Assembly: GCA_013399305.1 (NCBI GenBank)
Contig: VXAI01000475.1
Span: 13,921 to 77,920, forward strand
Direction of reading: 5' to 3'
Length of the DNA stretch: 64,000 nt
DNA from: Rostratula benghalensis
Taxonomy: Eukaryota; Chordata; Aves; Charadriiformes; Rostratulidae
A program made the translations under genes and the position numbers. Of the stretch, positions 40,195-50,700 are shown in pieces (positions within the stretch are counted from its first letter, which is position 1; each line of letters starts with the position of its first letter). The notes beneath the pieces are model-generated. The model searched no databases. It was not told the DNA's origin and saw nothing but the letters and a program-made list of their open reading frames with translations.

Positions 40195-40375
40195 TCAACA
40201 TTTTTAAAGAAAACTCAGTTTTTAAACAGGACTGGCCCATCAGATCCTGATCTGAACTGTGATAAACAAGGTTACTCCTCAAATTCTGCACAATTTAAAG
40301 CCATTATTTTCCTTCTTCCATCCCAGTGAACACAATCGACATTGCAATCCAGACCAGTGTACTACACACTTATTT

Positions 40376-40601
40376 TCAATCTTGCACTCTGTGAGAGTGT
40401 TTCTGATCCATGGCTGTGAAGAACAAGCAGATAGTGGTTGTGATGAACACATGCACTCCCTCGTAAAGTAGTTTTGGCGAGAAAACGCTCCATATGAACA
40501 GGTGGTAACGCAGACCTGTTACCAAAACAATGTAGATGGCAACTGGAATTGAACGCATTAGAGCGTAGCAGAAACAGCCGTGACCCACTGCCGCTGAGTT
40601 C
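40376..40601 (-). CDS. PIGG: PIGG last coding exon (GPI ethanolamine phosphate transferase 2, C-terminus)
   Basis: PIGG (yeast GPI7/LAS21 relative) adds ethanolamine phosphate to the second mannose of GPI precursors in the ER membrane. This exon starts after a strong acceptor (T-run then ACCAG) at 40601. Its first base completes an AGG codon split with the exon at 61321, and 74 residues plus a TGA at 40376-40378 follow. Recognisable family blocks are HGCFCYAL, then a hydrophobic helix (IPVAIYIVLVTGL), RYHLFIWSVFSPKLLYEG, a second helix (VFITTTICLFFTAM) and a short hydrophilic tail. The motif RxHLFIWxVFSPKxLYE is typical of the C-terminal membrane domain of PIGG/PIGN/PIGO-type transferases. 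The catalytic alkaline-phosphatase-like domain is encoded upstream, outside the window. The ORF-like GTG start at 40588 is not a real start. Confidence 0.95.
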
Positions 40602-42427
40602 CTGGTAAAAAAAAAACAAAAACAACAACTAAACAGAAGTATTAATTCTCAGCAAACTTACTAAAGACATCCATCCGGCTTTCTCCACTCTTGTATTTCA
40701 CAACACAAAGAATACTCACAGATCTTCACTAAGTATTAAAAAAGTGATTACTGATGCAACGTTATAACTAATAAAGCTTGTCCTTATCACCTCTCCATAT
40801 CCTACAATATGTAAGTATGCTACATGTAAGCATAGCAACCATCACTGTGATAAAGGCATGCAGTAGTTTACTCACACTTAGAAATTTTTGTGTTTTAACA
40901 TACTTTGTTCTAATTGTTAGTCTCCATCAAGCAGTTTCAAGATAGCTTCATCTCCAGTTGGTTAGTAGTGCCTTTCTACAGAATCCACAGCAAAGCTAGC
41001 TAACATAATATTCTCCAGAGAATACCATACCCCTAGCCTTACATGAGCAATACATTGCAGTGCTATCATGGCAGCTTAGTTCAGCTGGGACCACTATATT
41101 GCCAGAAATGTCTGCTCCATATATAACCTACATGGTCTAAATTTGCCACACTGAGGTGTTCTGGTGAGTGACAAGAGTCAGATGAAAAGGAAGTCAAAGA
41201 ATTTTCTGCACTTTGATCTCTCTCCCCTGAGGTGCCAACTCAAATGAATGATACCAGGGCCCACTTTCACCAAACCACATCTGCAAAGATTAATACACAC
41301 CAAATTCAGATGCTTAACTGTTCATACAAAAGGAAGGAATAAAACCATTTCACTGGAATAATATGCAGTGAAATTTCCTATCCTCATCAGAATATTTCAT
41401 TTCATCAGTTCCCAAAAGAACACATTGGCAAAACGCAGAAATAATTTACATTGATATCCTGAGCTAAGACTCTGTTTTGCTCCTCCTCGTTTTTAATTCT
41501 GATCTCGTTGCAAGTAATAATAATTTAAGATGACTAGCACTTCTACGAGATGTAAATCACATATGACTAACTAAGATACAGAATACAGTATATTACATAA
41601 AGCATTAAACTTACTGTTCTTTAAATCAAAATAATTAGGATATAGTCCTGTTTTCCAGTGAAGTCATGAGCAAAATTCCCAAGGCTTTCAGTGGAAGGGA
41701 GAACAGGTATGAAACCAGAATTGAAAAATCCACTAAGAACAGCAGGCATGAATGAATGCAAAACACACATCCAGCTCACAGAAAACTGTTTCCCGCACTG
41801 CTTAGGCCAGGAAACTGTGACTTAGGAATGAACTGGGAAGCTCCCTGCTTCTGCATAACTATCTTAGTTTTCAGTGAGCCTGTGATGCGATGGCAATGAT
41901 TTAGTCCTTCAAGCACAGCACCATTTTTTGTTCTTGCTTCTTTCTACCAGGCACCCAATTTCCTGAATAGCTACGAACAGTGACTTTGTACATTGAAAAC
42001 AATGGAAGATTACATGAAAGATCTAAAGCATCAAATTGGAACTATTCCATACTGAACTCTCTCTGCAGTAATTATTTTTTCTTATTTAAAGGAGAAGAGC
42101 ATAGAGGGACAAAAACTGTACACACTACTTTCTGACAGAACCAACCCAATAACACAGGACTTAAAAAAATAAGTACCCAGCTTGTAAGACTCATATAGCA
42201 AGAGCTCATATAGCAAGTTAGCTTCTGGGGAATTTAACAAGAGGTTCAAATATGTTAAAGATGACAAAGCACATCTGAACTTCATGTAAGGTTGATGCTG
42301 AAGATTGCCAGATCCAGAAAAAACAATACTGTTACAGACTTATGAAGCAAAAAACACTACAGGTTCACACCACATTTAGACTGCAAACATTAATTGTTGT
42401 CTACAGCACATACTGTTTTTCAAAAGA

Positions 42428-43375
42428 GTCACAGAATCATCATGGCTGGAAAGGACCTCTGAGATCACTATGTCTAACCACACACACACAAAAACCCCTT
42501 ACAATCTTGGCCACTAGAGAATGCCCTGAAGTGCCACTTCTACACGTTTCTTAAATACCTTCAGGGATGGTGACTCCACAACCTCCCTAGGCAGACCTTT
42601 CCAGTGCCTGGCCACTCTCTCAGTAAAGTAGTTATTCCTAATAACCAGTCTATACCTCCCCTGCTGCAACTTCATACTGTTTCCTCTGGTCCTGTCATTA
42701 TTCACTTGGGAGATGAGGCCAGCACCCACCTCTCTACAACCTCCTTTCACGTAGTTGTGGAAGGCAATGAGGTAACCCCTCAGCCTCCTCCAAATTCAAC
42801 ACGCCCAGTTGCCTCAGCCTCTTCTTGTATGACTTGTTCTCCAGACCCCTCACGAGCTCAGTAGCTCTCCTCTGGACATGCTCCAGCACTTCAATGTCCT
42901 TCTTGTAGTGAGGGGTCCAGAACTGCAGAACTGACCACAGTACTCAAGGGGAGACCTCATCAGCACTGAGTACAGAGGCACAATCACTTCCCTACTCCTG
43001 CTGGCCAGACTATTCCTGATACAAGCCAGGATGCTGTTGACCTTCTTGGCCACCTGGGTACACTGCTGGCTCATGTCAAGCTGGCTGTCCACCAGCACCC
43101 CCAGGTCTTTTTCTGCAGGGCAGCTTTCCAGCCACTCTTCCCCAAGCCTGTAGCGCTGCATGGGGTTGCTCTGACCAAATTGGAGGACCCAGCATTTGGC
43201 CTTACTGAATCTCATACAATCTATCCAACCTGTCCAGGTCCCTCTGTTGAGTCTTCCTACCCTCAAGCAAATCAACATTCCCACCTAGTTTGGCATCATC
43301 TGCAATCTTACTGAGGATATACTCAATCCCCTCATCCAGATCATTGATAAAGATATTAAACAAGACTGGCCCACA
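42428..43375 (-). mobile_element. CR1 LINE, 5'-truncated, minus strand (inside PIGG intron, sense orientation)
   Basis: Plus-strand text begins with CACAGAATCATCATGGCTGG (inverted CR1 3' end). It continues to an inverted block near 43330-43375 that corresponds to the LFNIFI..DEGIEYI part of the reverse transcriptase. On the minus strand the pieces 43284-42850 ([34 protein letters not shown]) and 42750-42514 (HWKGLPREVVESPSLKVFK) together cover the ORF2 C-terminus, with at least one frame break between them. It belongs to the same subfamily as 13803-14235. Confidence 0.92.
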
Positions 43376-43914
43376 AAGAGAAATCTTCTCTTAATTGAAT
43401 ATTTAATATGTAGAAAAATATGGCCAAGAAATTGTGCTTTTCTTGCTTGTGGTTTCCTGCTTTTTTGGGTCTTCTAAATCCTTGTTGCCAATATTTTGTC
43501 AAAAAAACTTTCAACTCTCAATCCATCTCAATCTATTAGAATGGATAATACAATGAAAAAAATGTTATGCCAAAACCATGGAATAAAACCAACAGTTTTC
43601 TTGTGAAAGAATGTCTCTTCAGTTACATAGAATACTTGCAGATGCTTGCACAAGTTTTGTAACTTAAAAGTCAAGCAGAAAACCTCCACAGACAGCCCAA
43701 CAAATGCTTCCACAATGAATTTTAAAATACGCAAGTTTATACTGTTCCAATCCTTGTTCTAGCCCACCAAATTAAATAAACATTTTAGAAATATGCAAGC
43801 TGTGTGAGGAATGCCCCAGGGCTCTAATTGTTCTGGGACTAGAGAATGGTGGTCACGTCTGTAGGGTTTAGTATTCAGCATTTCTGCCCTTCCGTCTCCT
43901 CTTTTCTAGATGAA

Positions 43915-43962
43915 TTTCACTGCCTAAAGGTCCCTTCCAACCATGAAAATCCTGTGATTTTG
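43915..43962 (+). mobile_element. Possible very short CR1 3' end, plus strand
   Basis: The block CTAAAGGTCCCTTCCAACC followed by ATCCTGTGATTTT has the form of the last 45 bases of a CR1 element (compare AAGGTCCCTTCCAACTC at 50480). Nothing clearly CR1-like lies upstream of it, so it would be an extremely truncated insertion or chance similarity. Confidence 0.45.
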
Positions 43963-45217
43963 TCATCTTAGCTAAAGGTGCAAAATAAAAATGTTTCCAA
44001 CAATTGTTCTGAATGAGCAGGCCATGAAGACAGTTAAAATAGACTGTCAGCATGTTATTTAATTGAATTCACATTTACCAGTTTAGAATATACCGGTCTA
44101 ACAGGACACATGAACAGTTTCACAAGGCATTTCTAGAGACATGAGGCAGTTATTTAAGTAATAGGTAGGAAATTATTTAAGCAGGGTTAGGAAACTGGCC
44201 AAAAAGCCAACTCTGTGATGAAGGCTTTTACTTGGGCTGTCAGTCTGTCAAAGGTAGGGTACAGGTTACATCTAGAGATATTTCTACAATAAAGAAGTAT
44301 GAAAGCAAAAGTCTACCAATGTGATCCTCTCTTGTCAGAAGTGCTCCTCTGAATGGCTCTACTCCTTCTTAAGCAGAGAACCCAGCATCATCATGCACCC
44401 TAACTACAGAGAAGAAATAAAGTTAGTACTACCTTTCAATCTGAAGATTTCAGAATTAAGAGGATGGAAGGAACATCCAAAGTACTGAAGAGAAACAAGG
44501 GAGAATTCCTTCAGTGCACTGTGTATACTTCATGCAGTGTATCAAAATATGGACATTAACTTTCTTCACAGCCTTTTCTGGTGGAGTGTGCACCGGATTA
44601 ATCCTCAGAGGCTCATTATTCTCTGTGGTGCCATGAGATTACTTCTGGGATTATGCAAAGATATTCTTACTAAACCAAATTATCAGACATACTTTTTACT
44701 TTGGCAAGTTAGAGGAGTGTTTGACTTATAAATAATTTGCATGAAGTTGAATAACTAAAAAAATAGTCAACTTCAGCATAAAATTGTAAAGCTCCACATG
44801 CTTTCTACTGCAACAAAATAGATTACAGCAGGATCTGTGAACTCATACACTAGGATCTCTACAATGGATGAGACAACCCTAATACCATGAAGTGCAAAAG
44901 GAACAGCGAACAAAAATGGTTTTACTTTGGCTAGAAATTAAGCACAAGACAAATCTGATTTCTGAGGAAGATATCCTGGTATCTGCATACCCTCCTCCTC
45001 ATTTGACTCTATCTGAGGAGAGGCAGAAAAATCAGCACAGGATTATTCATGCCATAAGTTTGATGATACTGTAATGCTAATCTTGGCTGTGACAGAAAAT
45101 GTAATTAAACAGACAGGACACACTTCCAGAACACTACATATGTTACTTCACAATTTGAGTATGTTCAGTGGCCAAGGAACCTAGAAAGATACCTCTGATG
45201 AAAACAGGTACATCACC

Positions 45218-47534
45218 TGTTGGAAAGAGAGAGAGAAGGAGAGAAAAGGAAACAGAAATAATCAGGGTTATAGTAAGGGAAATAGACTGAGACCAAAAAG
45301 GTGAAAGAGAGAGAAGAACAGAGACAGCTAAGAGTGCAGGAGGGCAGGGGAAGGGAGAGAGAGGAAGCAGGAAAAGTAAGAGGGAGAAAATAAGCAAAAG
45401 TAAGATAAAGGGAGTGTGAGCGAGGAGACAGGGTATGAGATTTAGGGAACAAGCAGGACAAAAGCAGGGAGAGACAGGCAGAGGCAGAAAGACAGAGAAT
45501 ACACACAAGAGAAAGGGAGAGATGGAGCAAGATGGAGATACAGGGAAAGAAACAGAAAGTGCATGGGAAAAAGAGAGAAAGGGAGAGCAAAAAAGGGAGA
45601 GACAAAAGGAGAGAAACAGAGAGCCAGAGAGAAGAGGAGGGAGTAAAAGCACAAAAGGGAGAGACAGGAAGGAAACCTAGAGAGAGACAGACACAGAGTG
45701 ACAGACACAAAAGGAGGAAGAGAGGAGAGGATCAGGAAAGAAAACAGGAGAAACAAGAGGTGATGGGCTCTACAGAGAAAAGAGTGTGAAAGGAAAGGAG
45801 AAAAAGAGAAGAGAGTGAAGTGCATGGAATGAAAAACAGCGAAAGGAGAGAAAAAAAGAGAAAGAGTGATAGGAAAGGGTAAAGACAGAAAGGGAAGGGG
45901 GAGAGAGAGCATCAGGGAGGGAAACTCAAAGAAACAGATATTGAGAGAGAGATTGACAAAAAAGTCAAGGGAAGGGGAAAAACAAAAAGGGAAGCATGAG
46001 AAAGGGAGAAAAGGAGAAAGCAGGGCAGAGAAATGGGGAAGACAAAAAGGAAGACAGAAAGACAATGGTATGCAAAGAGAGCATCACAAAGGGAAGGAAA
46101 ACAAAAAAAGCAGGTGGAGTAGAGAAAGACAAGGAGGGCACAGAAAGAGGGACAGAGAAGGGAGGACCATGAAGAAGTGAAAATTGACCGAGAAAGGCAG
46201 AAGAGAGGGAAAGTAACAGAATGAGAAAGTGAAGGACACAGAAAGATGACTAGTAATAGGGAATGAGAAATGGAAAGTGTCGGAGTGGGGACAGGGTGAG
46301 AAAGACAAGGGGAGCAAGAAAAAAAAAAAAGACAAGGAAAAAGAGCGAAAAACAGTAGGAGAGAGGAAAAGACAAAGGTGGAAAGAGAACATGCATGAAG
46401 GAAACTGCATGTGCCAAGGAAATAGAAGAGAAGCAAAGGGGAGAAGCTGGGCAAGTGGCAGAGGGAGGGCAAGGAGGGTTGGAAAGAGAAAGAGGGAAAG
46501 ACAGCAGAACTGCTTATGTTGGTATGACAGAGAAATGAGTCAGAAATATAGACCAAGAAAGCAGCACAGAGTAAGAGGAGAGGGAAATAGGAAGGCAGAT
46601 AAAAAGAAAGAACAAGAGAGAGCACAATGGACAGAGTGACATCAGGTTAGACAAGCAGCGAGGGGAAATGAGGGAACTAAGTGGAAAGGAGGAGAGAAAA
46701 CAGCATGGAGAAGGGAATAGAGAGGAAGATAAAAAGGTGGTGTGAGGCAGGAAAGGCAGAAAGAAAGAGCAAGCAAGATAAAAAGACAGGCAAAGGGAAA
46801 GAGAGCAAGTGAGAGAGAAACAGTTGGAAAGGAGTTTGTGGGATAGACAGGAGTGAGAGGCAAATAGACAGAAATAGAACCAGAGGCATAGAAAGCCAGA
46901 TTGAGAAAAGAGCGAGAGGGAAATAGAGTCAGGCTGAAGGAAAGAAAAGCAAAGGTAAGACAGCAAGCAAGAAGGAAAGGAGAGGGAGAGGAAAAGAGCA
47001 AGCATAGGCAGAGATGGACAGGGAGTGAACAAGAGAGAAGGACGTAGAAGAAAAGAGGCAGAGGGAAAGACAGTGAGCATGAAATAAAAAGGTCAAAAGG
47101 GAAAGATATAGTCAGACAGATTCAGAGTAAGAATGGAAGAAAGGGACAGAGACAGGGATAGAGACAGCAAGAACAAAGCGGGGAGCAGGTGAGTCAACTG
47201 GATAGAGTGAGCAAGGAGGCAAGAGGCAGAGGTAAGGACAGAGAGGGAGAAGGGAAAAGAGTAAGGAGGAAAGAGAATATGGGAGAAAACAAAGGGCAAG
47301 TGTGACTGATTAGGAGGCAAAGAGAACGACAGGAACAGGTAAAGAGAAGCAAAGGAAAGAGAGAGGAAAATACAGTGAATGGGGGAGGGTAAACGAGAGG
47401 AAAGAGTAGAAGTGAGCAGGAGACAATGGCAGAGGGAACAATTGTGAGGAAAGTGCAGAGCAAGAGGAACATAGAGGAACAGAGACAGAAGAGGAAGAGA
47501 GAAGTAGCAGGAGAGAAGGAACAAGAGAGCAAGC
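45218..47534 (+). repeat. 2.3-kb degenerate purine-rich (GAGA/GACAGA/GGGAAAG) tract
   Basis: For more than 2.3 kb the plus strand is almost entirely A and G, broken by isolated C or T, often as GACAG, GCAAG or CATG. No fixed unit length is apparent by eye; units look like shuffled AGAGAAAGGGAGAGACAG. It gives long Ser/Phe/Leu/Pro-rich frames on the minus strand and Lys/Arg/Glu-rich frames on the plus strand, all artefacts of composition. In the sense of PIGG transcription the RNA would be pyrimidine-rich. Such mirror-rich homopurine tracts can form triplex DNA. Confidence 0.9.
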
Positions 47535-47924
47535 AGCTTGGGTGACCATTTCTGAGTTCTCCTTTAAGAACTACTGGCGACAGGGTCTAGAAATGCTGGG
47601 GGACCCCTGGGAACCCTTTGGGAAATTTGATGGTGCATACTCATACAAGGTAAGGACAAGGTAAGGACAAGGTAAGGACAAAGTAAGGGGAAACACATAG
47701 CTGTGGGCCTGAGGAATGCCCATCAGTTTCTAATGTGTTCAGTCAGCTGCCTGGTTAAGAAAGGGTCAAGCACCTGTACAGGTGGTAGGACTACAACATA
47801 CAGCTAAAAGACATAGAAATTTGTGCAGAAGGGTGCAATGAATGGATCCTCGTCTCAATTCAGACTAGCCTAAAAGTTTTCAGGCATAGTAGTGATGCAC
47901 CAGACCACGTTCTCCAGCAGCACT
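47535..47924. other. Unique spacer between purine tract and CR1
   Basis: About 390 bases of ordinary composition. They contain a perfect-to-near-perfect 11-bp tandem repeat at 47645-47688 and a TGGCGACAGGG sequence near 47574. No gene is visible. Confidence 0.5.
47645..47688 (+). repeat. 11-bp tandem repeat, four copies
   Basis: The unit ACAAGGTAAGG occurs three times exactly and once with a single change (AAAGTAAGG). Each unit contains a GGTAAG that looks like a splice donor on the plus strand, which is antisense to PIGG. Confidence 0.93.
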
Positions 47925-48385
47925 TGCAGCAGCTGTCCTAGATAGAGTTTTGGATAATACATGCAGGCCTGTAAATCCCCATTCTTGAATCTCATACCAC
48001 TGACTTTGGCCCATTGATCTAGCCTGTCCCAATCCTTCTGTAGAGCCTTCCTGCCCTCAAGCAGATCAACACTGCCACCCAGTGATGCCACTGTCATCCG
48101 CAAACACTGAGGATGCACTTGATCCATGTCGATAAAGACATTAATCAGGTATTGGCAGAATTGGCCCCAGTACTGAGCCGTGGGGAACATGACTTGTTGA
48201 CCAGCTGCCAAATCTCCACAACTCTTTGGGCCTGGCCACCCAGCCACTTCTTCACCCAGCAAAAAGTACTCCCATACAAGCCATGAGCAGCTAGTTTGTC
48301 CAGGAGTATGCTGTGTTAAAGGGTGTTAAAGACTTTATTAAAGTCTAGCTAGACAAAATCCACAGCCCTTCCTTTATCCACTAAG
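47925..48385 (-). mobile_element. CR1-like LINE fragment, minus strand, internal RT portion
   Basis: On the minus strand this encodes an old CR1 reverse transcriptase. A block resembling DF.K.FNTL (near 48350) is followed by HSILLDKLAAHGL-like text, then WVKKWLGGQAQRVVE and, near 48200-48000, the VLGP to DLDRLDQWA region with KVSGMRFKNGD. The frame 48262-47870 preserves [15 protein letters not shown]. No CR1 3' end is present, so the piece is truncated at both ends. The subfamily differs from the copy at 49503. Confidence 0.8.
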
Positions 48386-48447
48386 ATAAGAGACTGAACA
48401 TTCAACAAAGTGGGAAAGTGCAAGCAATTTGAATTTGTAAGAATCTG

Positions 48448-49262
48448 AAGCACATTTAAGTGAGAGATAGAGAGCATGCATGAGGAGAACTGTGCATGCA
48501 ACAGGAAGAAAGTGCATGCATAAGAAGGAGAATGCATGCATAGGAGGGGGAAGCATGCAGGCAGGACAGTGAGCAAGGGCAAAGCACACAAGAGGAGAAC
48601 ACACAAAGAGGGGGAGATGTGAGAAGGAAGTGTGCCAACCAAAGGAAGAGCACAAAAGAGGGGAAAGCATGCAAGGGAGAGGCACATGTGAGAGAAGGTG
48701 GAAGCTAATGCAAAATGGTGGAAGTGTGTGAGGGGGGAAGAAACTGCACTCAAAGTAGGGAGAATGTGTCCATGAGAAGGAGAAAGTGTGCACGACCTAG
48801 AGAAAAAGTGTGAAGCAGCATCGTAAGTGGGGGGAAGTGCAAGGGAGAAAGTGCATGAGGAAGAAAGCATACAGAGAACCATGAGACAGGGGAAGCATGC
48901 TTGTAAAGGCACAGAAGCACAAGAAAGACAGAATGACATTGGGCAGGAGAGTGCGAGAGTAGGGAAGCCCATGAGAGAGAGGTACACAGAGGGGAAGCAT
49001 GTGTACAAAAGGCGGGAAGCACATACATGAGAGGAGGAAAAAACCTGAACACAATAGAGATGGGAAGCATCCAGGCATGAGAGATGACGAAAGCCCAGGC
49101 ATGAGAGATGGGGAAAGGAGGAGATGCATCCATGAGAGGGTGGGAAAGCAACAGAGAGGGCAATAGCTTTGTGGGGAGAGGTGAGCAAGGAAGACAGGTG
49201 TATAGCAAGAGACAGAGAGCGGAGATCAAATAGTAAGAGAGAAGCCTGAGCAAAAGGTACAA
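48448..49262 (+). repeat. Purine-rich array with GCATGC/ATGCAT motifs
   Basis: About 0.8 kb of imperfect units combine a purine run (GGGAAG, GAGAGG, AGAAGGAGAA) with GCATGCATG-like or GTGCACG-like alternating stretches. Examples are GTGCATGCAACAGGAAGAAA and AATGCATGCATAGGAGGGGG. Unit length is variable, roughly 20-35 bp. It differs from the tract at 45218 by the regular presence of palindromic GCATGC. It produces long artefactual frames on the minus strand (49281-48349). Confidence 0.85.
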
Positions 49263-49430
49263 GAACCCTGAATAAAACCACATTCAGGGTGCCCCAGTTT
49301 TATGGGGACACCTCATGCACATGAATAAATATTTACTCTTGCAAGTCTATAGTTTGAGTCCTTGTACCTCTCCCCAGTCACCATGGGCCACTTGTGAGGT
49401 TTTGTGACAAGACAGTTTTCGATAGTTTAT
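49263..49430 (+). mobile_element. Possible LTR-like segment with two AATAAA signals and overlapping hairpins
   Basis: Right after the purine-rich array lies a unique segment with AATAAA at 49271-49276 and 49324-49329. The first signal is partly buried in a perfect 9-bp stem (ACCCTGAAT at 49265-49273 with ATTCAGGGT at 49282-49290, 8-base loop). A second potential stem pairs GGTGCCCC (49288-49295) with GGGGACACC (49304-49312). The arrangement recalls the R/U5 part of a retroviral LTR, but there is no matching second LTR, no clear TG..CA boundary and no coding part, so the class is an inference. Confidence 0.3.
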
Positions 49431-49502
49431 GTGCAAGAAGTCAAATGTGAGAGGGAGACATGTAAAACACATGCAAGTGAGAGACAAACCATATCAAAGC
49501 AG

Positions 49503-50513
49503 TGTCAAGTTAACATCTTTGTCGGATACATGGGTAGTGGGATAGAGTGCACCCTCAGCAAGTCTGCCAATGACACCAAGCTCAGTGGTGCGGTTGACAT
49601 GCTGGAAGGAAGGGATGCCATCCAGAGGGACCTGGACAGGCTTGAGAGATGGGTTAGTGCAAATCGAATGAAGTTCAACCAAGCCAAGTACAGCGTCTTG
49701 CACCTGGGACTTGATAATCCCAAGCACAAATACTTGAGTGGAGAACGGCTAGAGAGCAGCCCTAAGGAGAAGTACTTGGGAGGGATGGTGAACAAAGTTC
49801 ACCATGAAGTTCAACATGAGCCAGCAGTGCACACTGGCATCCCAGAAAGCCAACCGCATCCTGGGGTGCATCAAAAGAAGCGTAGTCAGAGTGTTTCAGG
49901 AGGTATGATATTCTCTATATATCCCTCTATATAGAGGGATATTCTATCCCTCTACTCTGTGTGGAGACCCCATGTGGAGTATTGTGTCCAGCTCTGGAGT
50001 CCTCAACAAAGAAAGGACATGGAACTGTTGGAACAGGTCCAGCAGAGTGCCACAAAGATGTTCAGAGGGATGGAGCACCTCTCCAATGAAGAGGGAGCTG
50101 GGGTTGTTCAGCCTGGAGAAGAGAAGGCTCTGGGGAGACCTTATAGTAGGTCTTCTTTATAAGGAGACTTTATATAGGCCTTCCAGTATCTGAAGGGAGC
50201 CTATGGAAAGCTGGAGAGGGACTCTTCGTCAGGAACTGTAGTGACAGGACAACGGGTAACAGCTTTAAATTAGAAGAGGGGAGATTTAGATTAGATACTA
50301 GAAACGAATTATTTACTGTGAGGGTGGTGAGGCACTGGAATAGGTTTCCCAGAAAAGTTGTGGATGCTCTGTCCCTGAAAGTGCTTGAGGCCAGGCTGGA
50401 TGGGGCTTTGAACAACCTGGTGTAGTGGGAGATGTCCCTGCCTATGGCAGGGGGGTTGGAACTTGATGATCTTTAAGGTCCCTTCCAACTCTAACCATTC
50501 TATGATTCTATGA
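49503..50513 (+). mobile_element. CR1 LINE, 5'-truncated, plus strand
   Basis: The element starts in the reverse transcriptase near an IFVGYMGSGIECTLSKSANDTKL block (FADD motif changed to SAND). It continues through RDLDRLERWVSANRMKFN, LHLGLDNPKHKY, MWRPHVEYCVQLW and [16 protein letters not shown], and ends in the conserved CR1 3' region with a double ATTCTATG tail at about 50497-50512. ORF2 is broken by small frameshifts and a small palindromic rearrangement at 49919-49942. Purine-rich DNA flanks it on the right (50518-50700) as well as at a distance on the left, suggesting insertion into an older purine-rich block. Confidence 0.93.
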
Positions 50514-50517
50514 AACT

Positions 50518-50700
50518 GTGTCCAAGAGAGAAGGGAAGCTTGGGGAGCAGAGAGTGCTGAAGGCATAGCAATAGAAGAGAGAGATGGGGAGCATACCAAG
50601 GAAGGTAAAAAGAGTGATACCATGTGAGAGAGAGAGGGACAGCAAGCAAGACAGAATGAGGAACAGTGAGTCAGAGACAGAAGGGAAGCACATACTAAAG
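50518..50700 (+). repeat. Purine-rich block right of the CR1 copy
   Basis: The stretch consists of AGAGAGAAGGGAAGC-, GATGGGGAGCATACC- and GAGAGAGAGAGGGAC-like pieces. It resembles the array at 48448-49262 (shared GGGAAGC and GGGGAGCAT elements) more than chance DNA. It is probably a part of that array separated by the CR1 insertion. Confidence 0.65.

Noticed and set aside
45143..47549. Many long open frames on both strands (up to 237 residues)
   Set aside because: They arise from the purine-rich composition: Ser/Phe/Leu/Pro on one strand and Lys/Arg/Glu on the other, overlapping in several frames, with no domain.
47574..47591. TGGCGACAGGG sequence as a retroviral primer binding site
   Set aside because: It does not match a tRNA 3' end that I know, and no LTR boundary lies immediately before it.
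48349..49281. 310-residue minus-strand frame with hydrophobic, Cys/Ser/Leu-rich text
   Set aside because: It lies exactly over the GCATGC purine-rich array, and the second minus frame in the same place looks equally membrane-like. The composition explains both.
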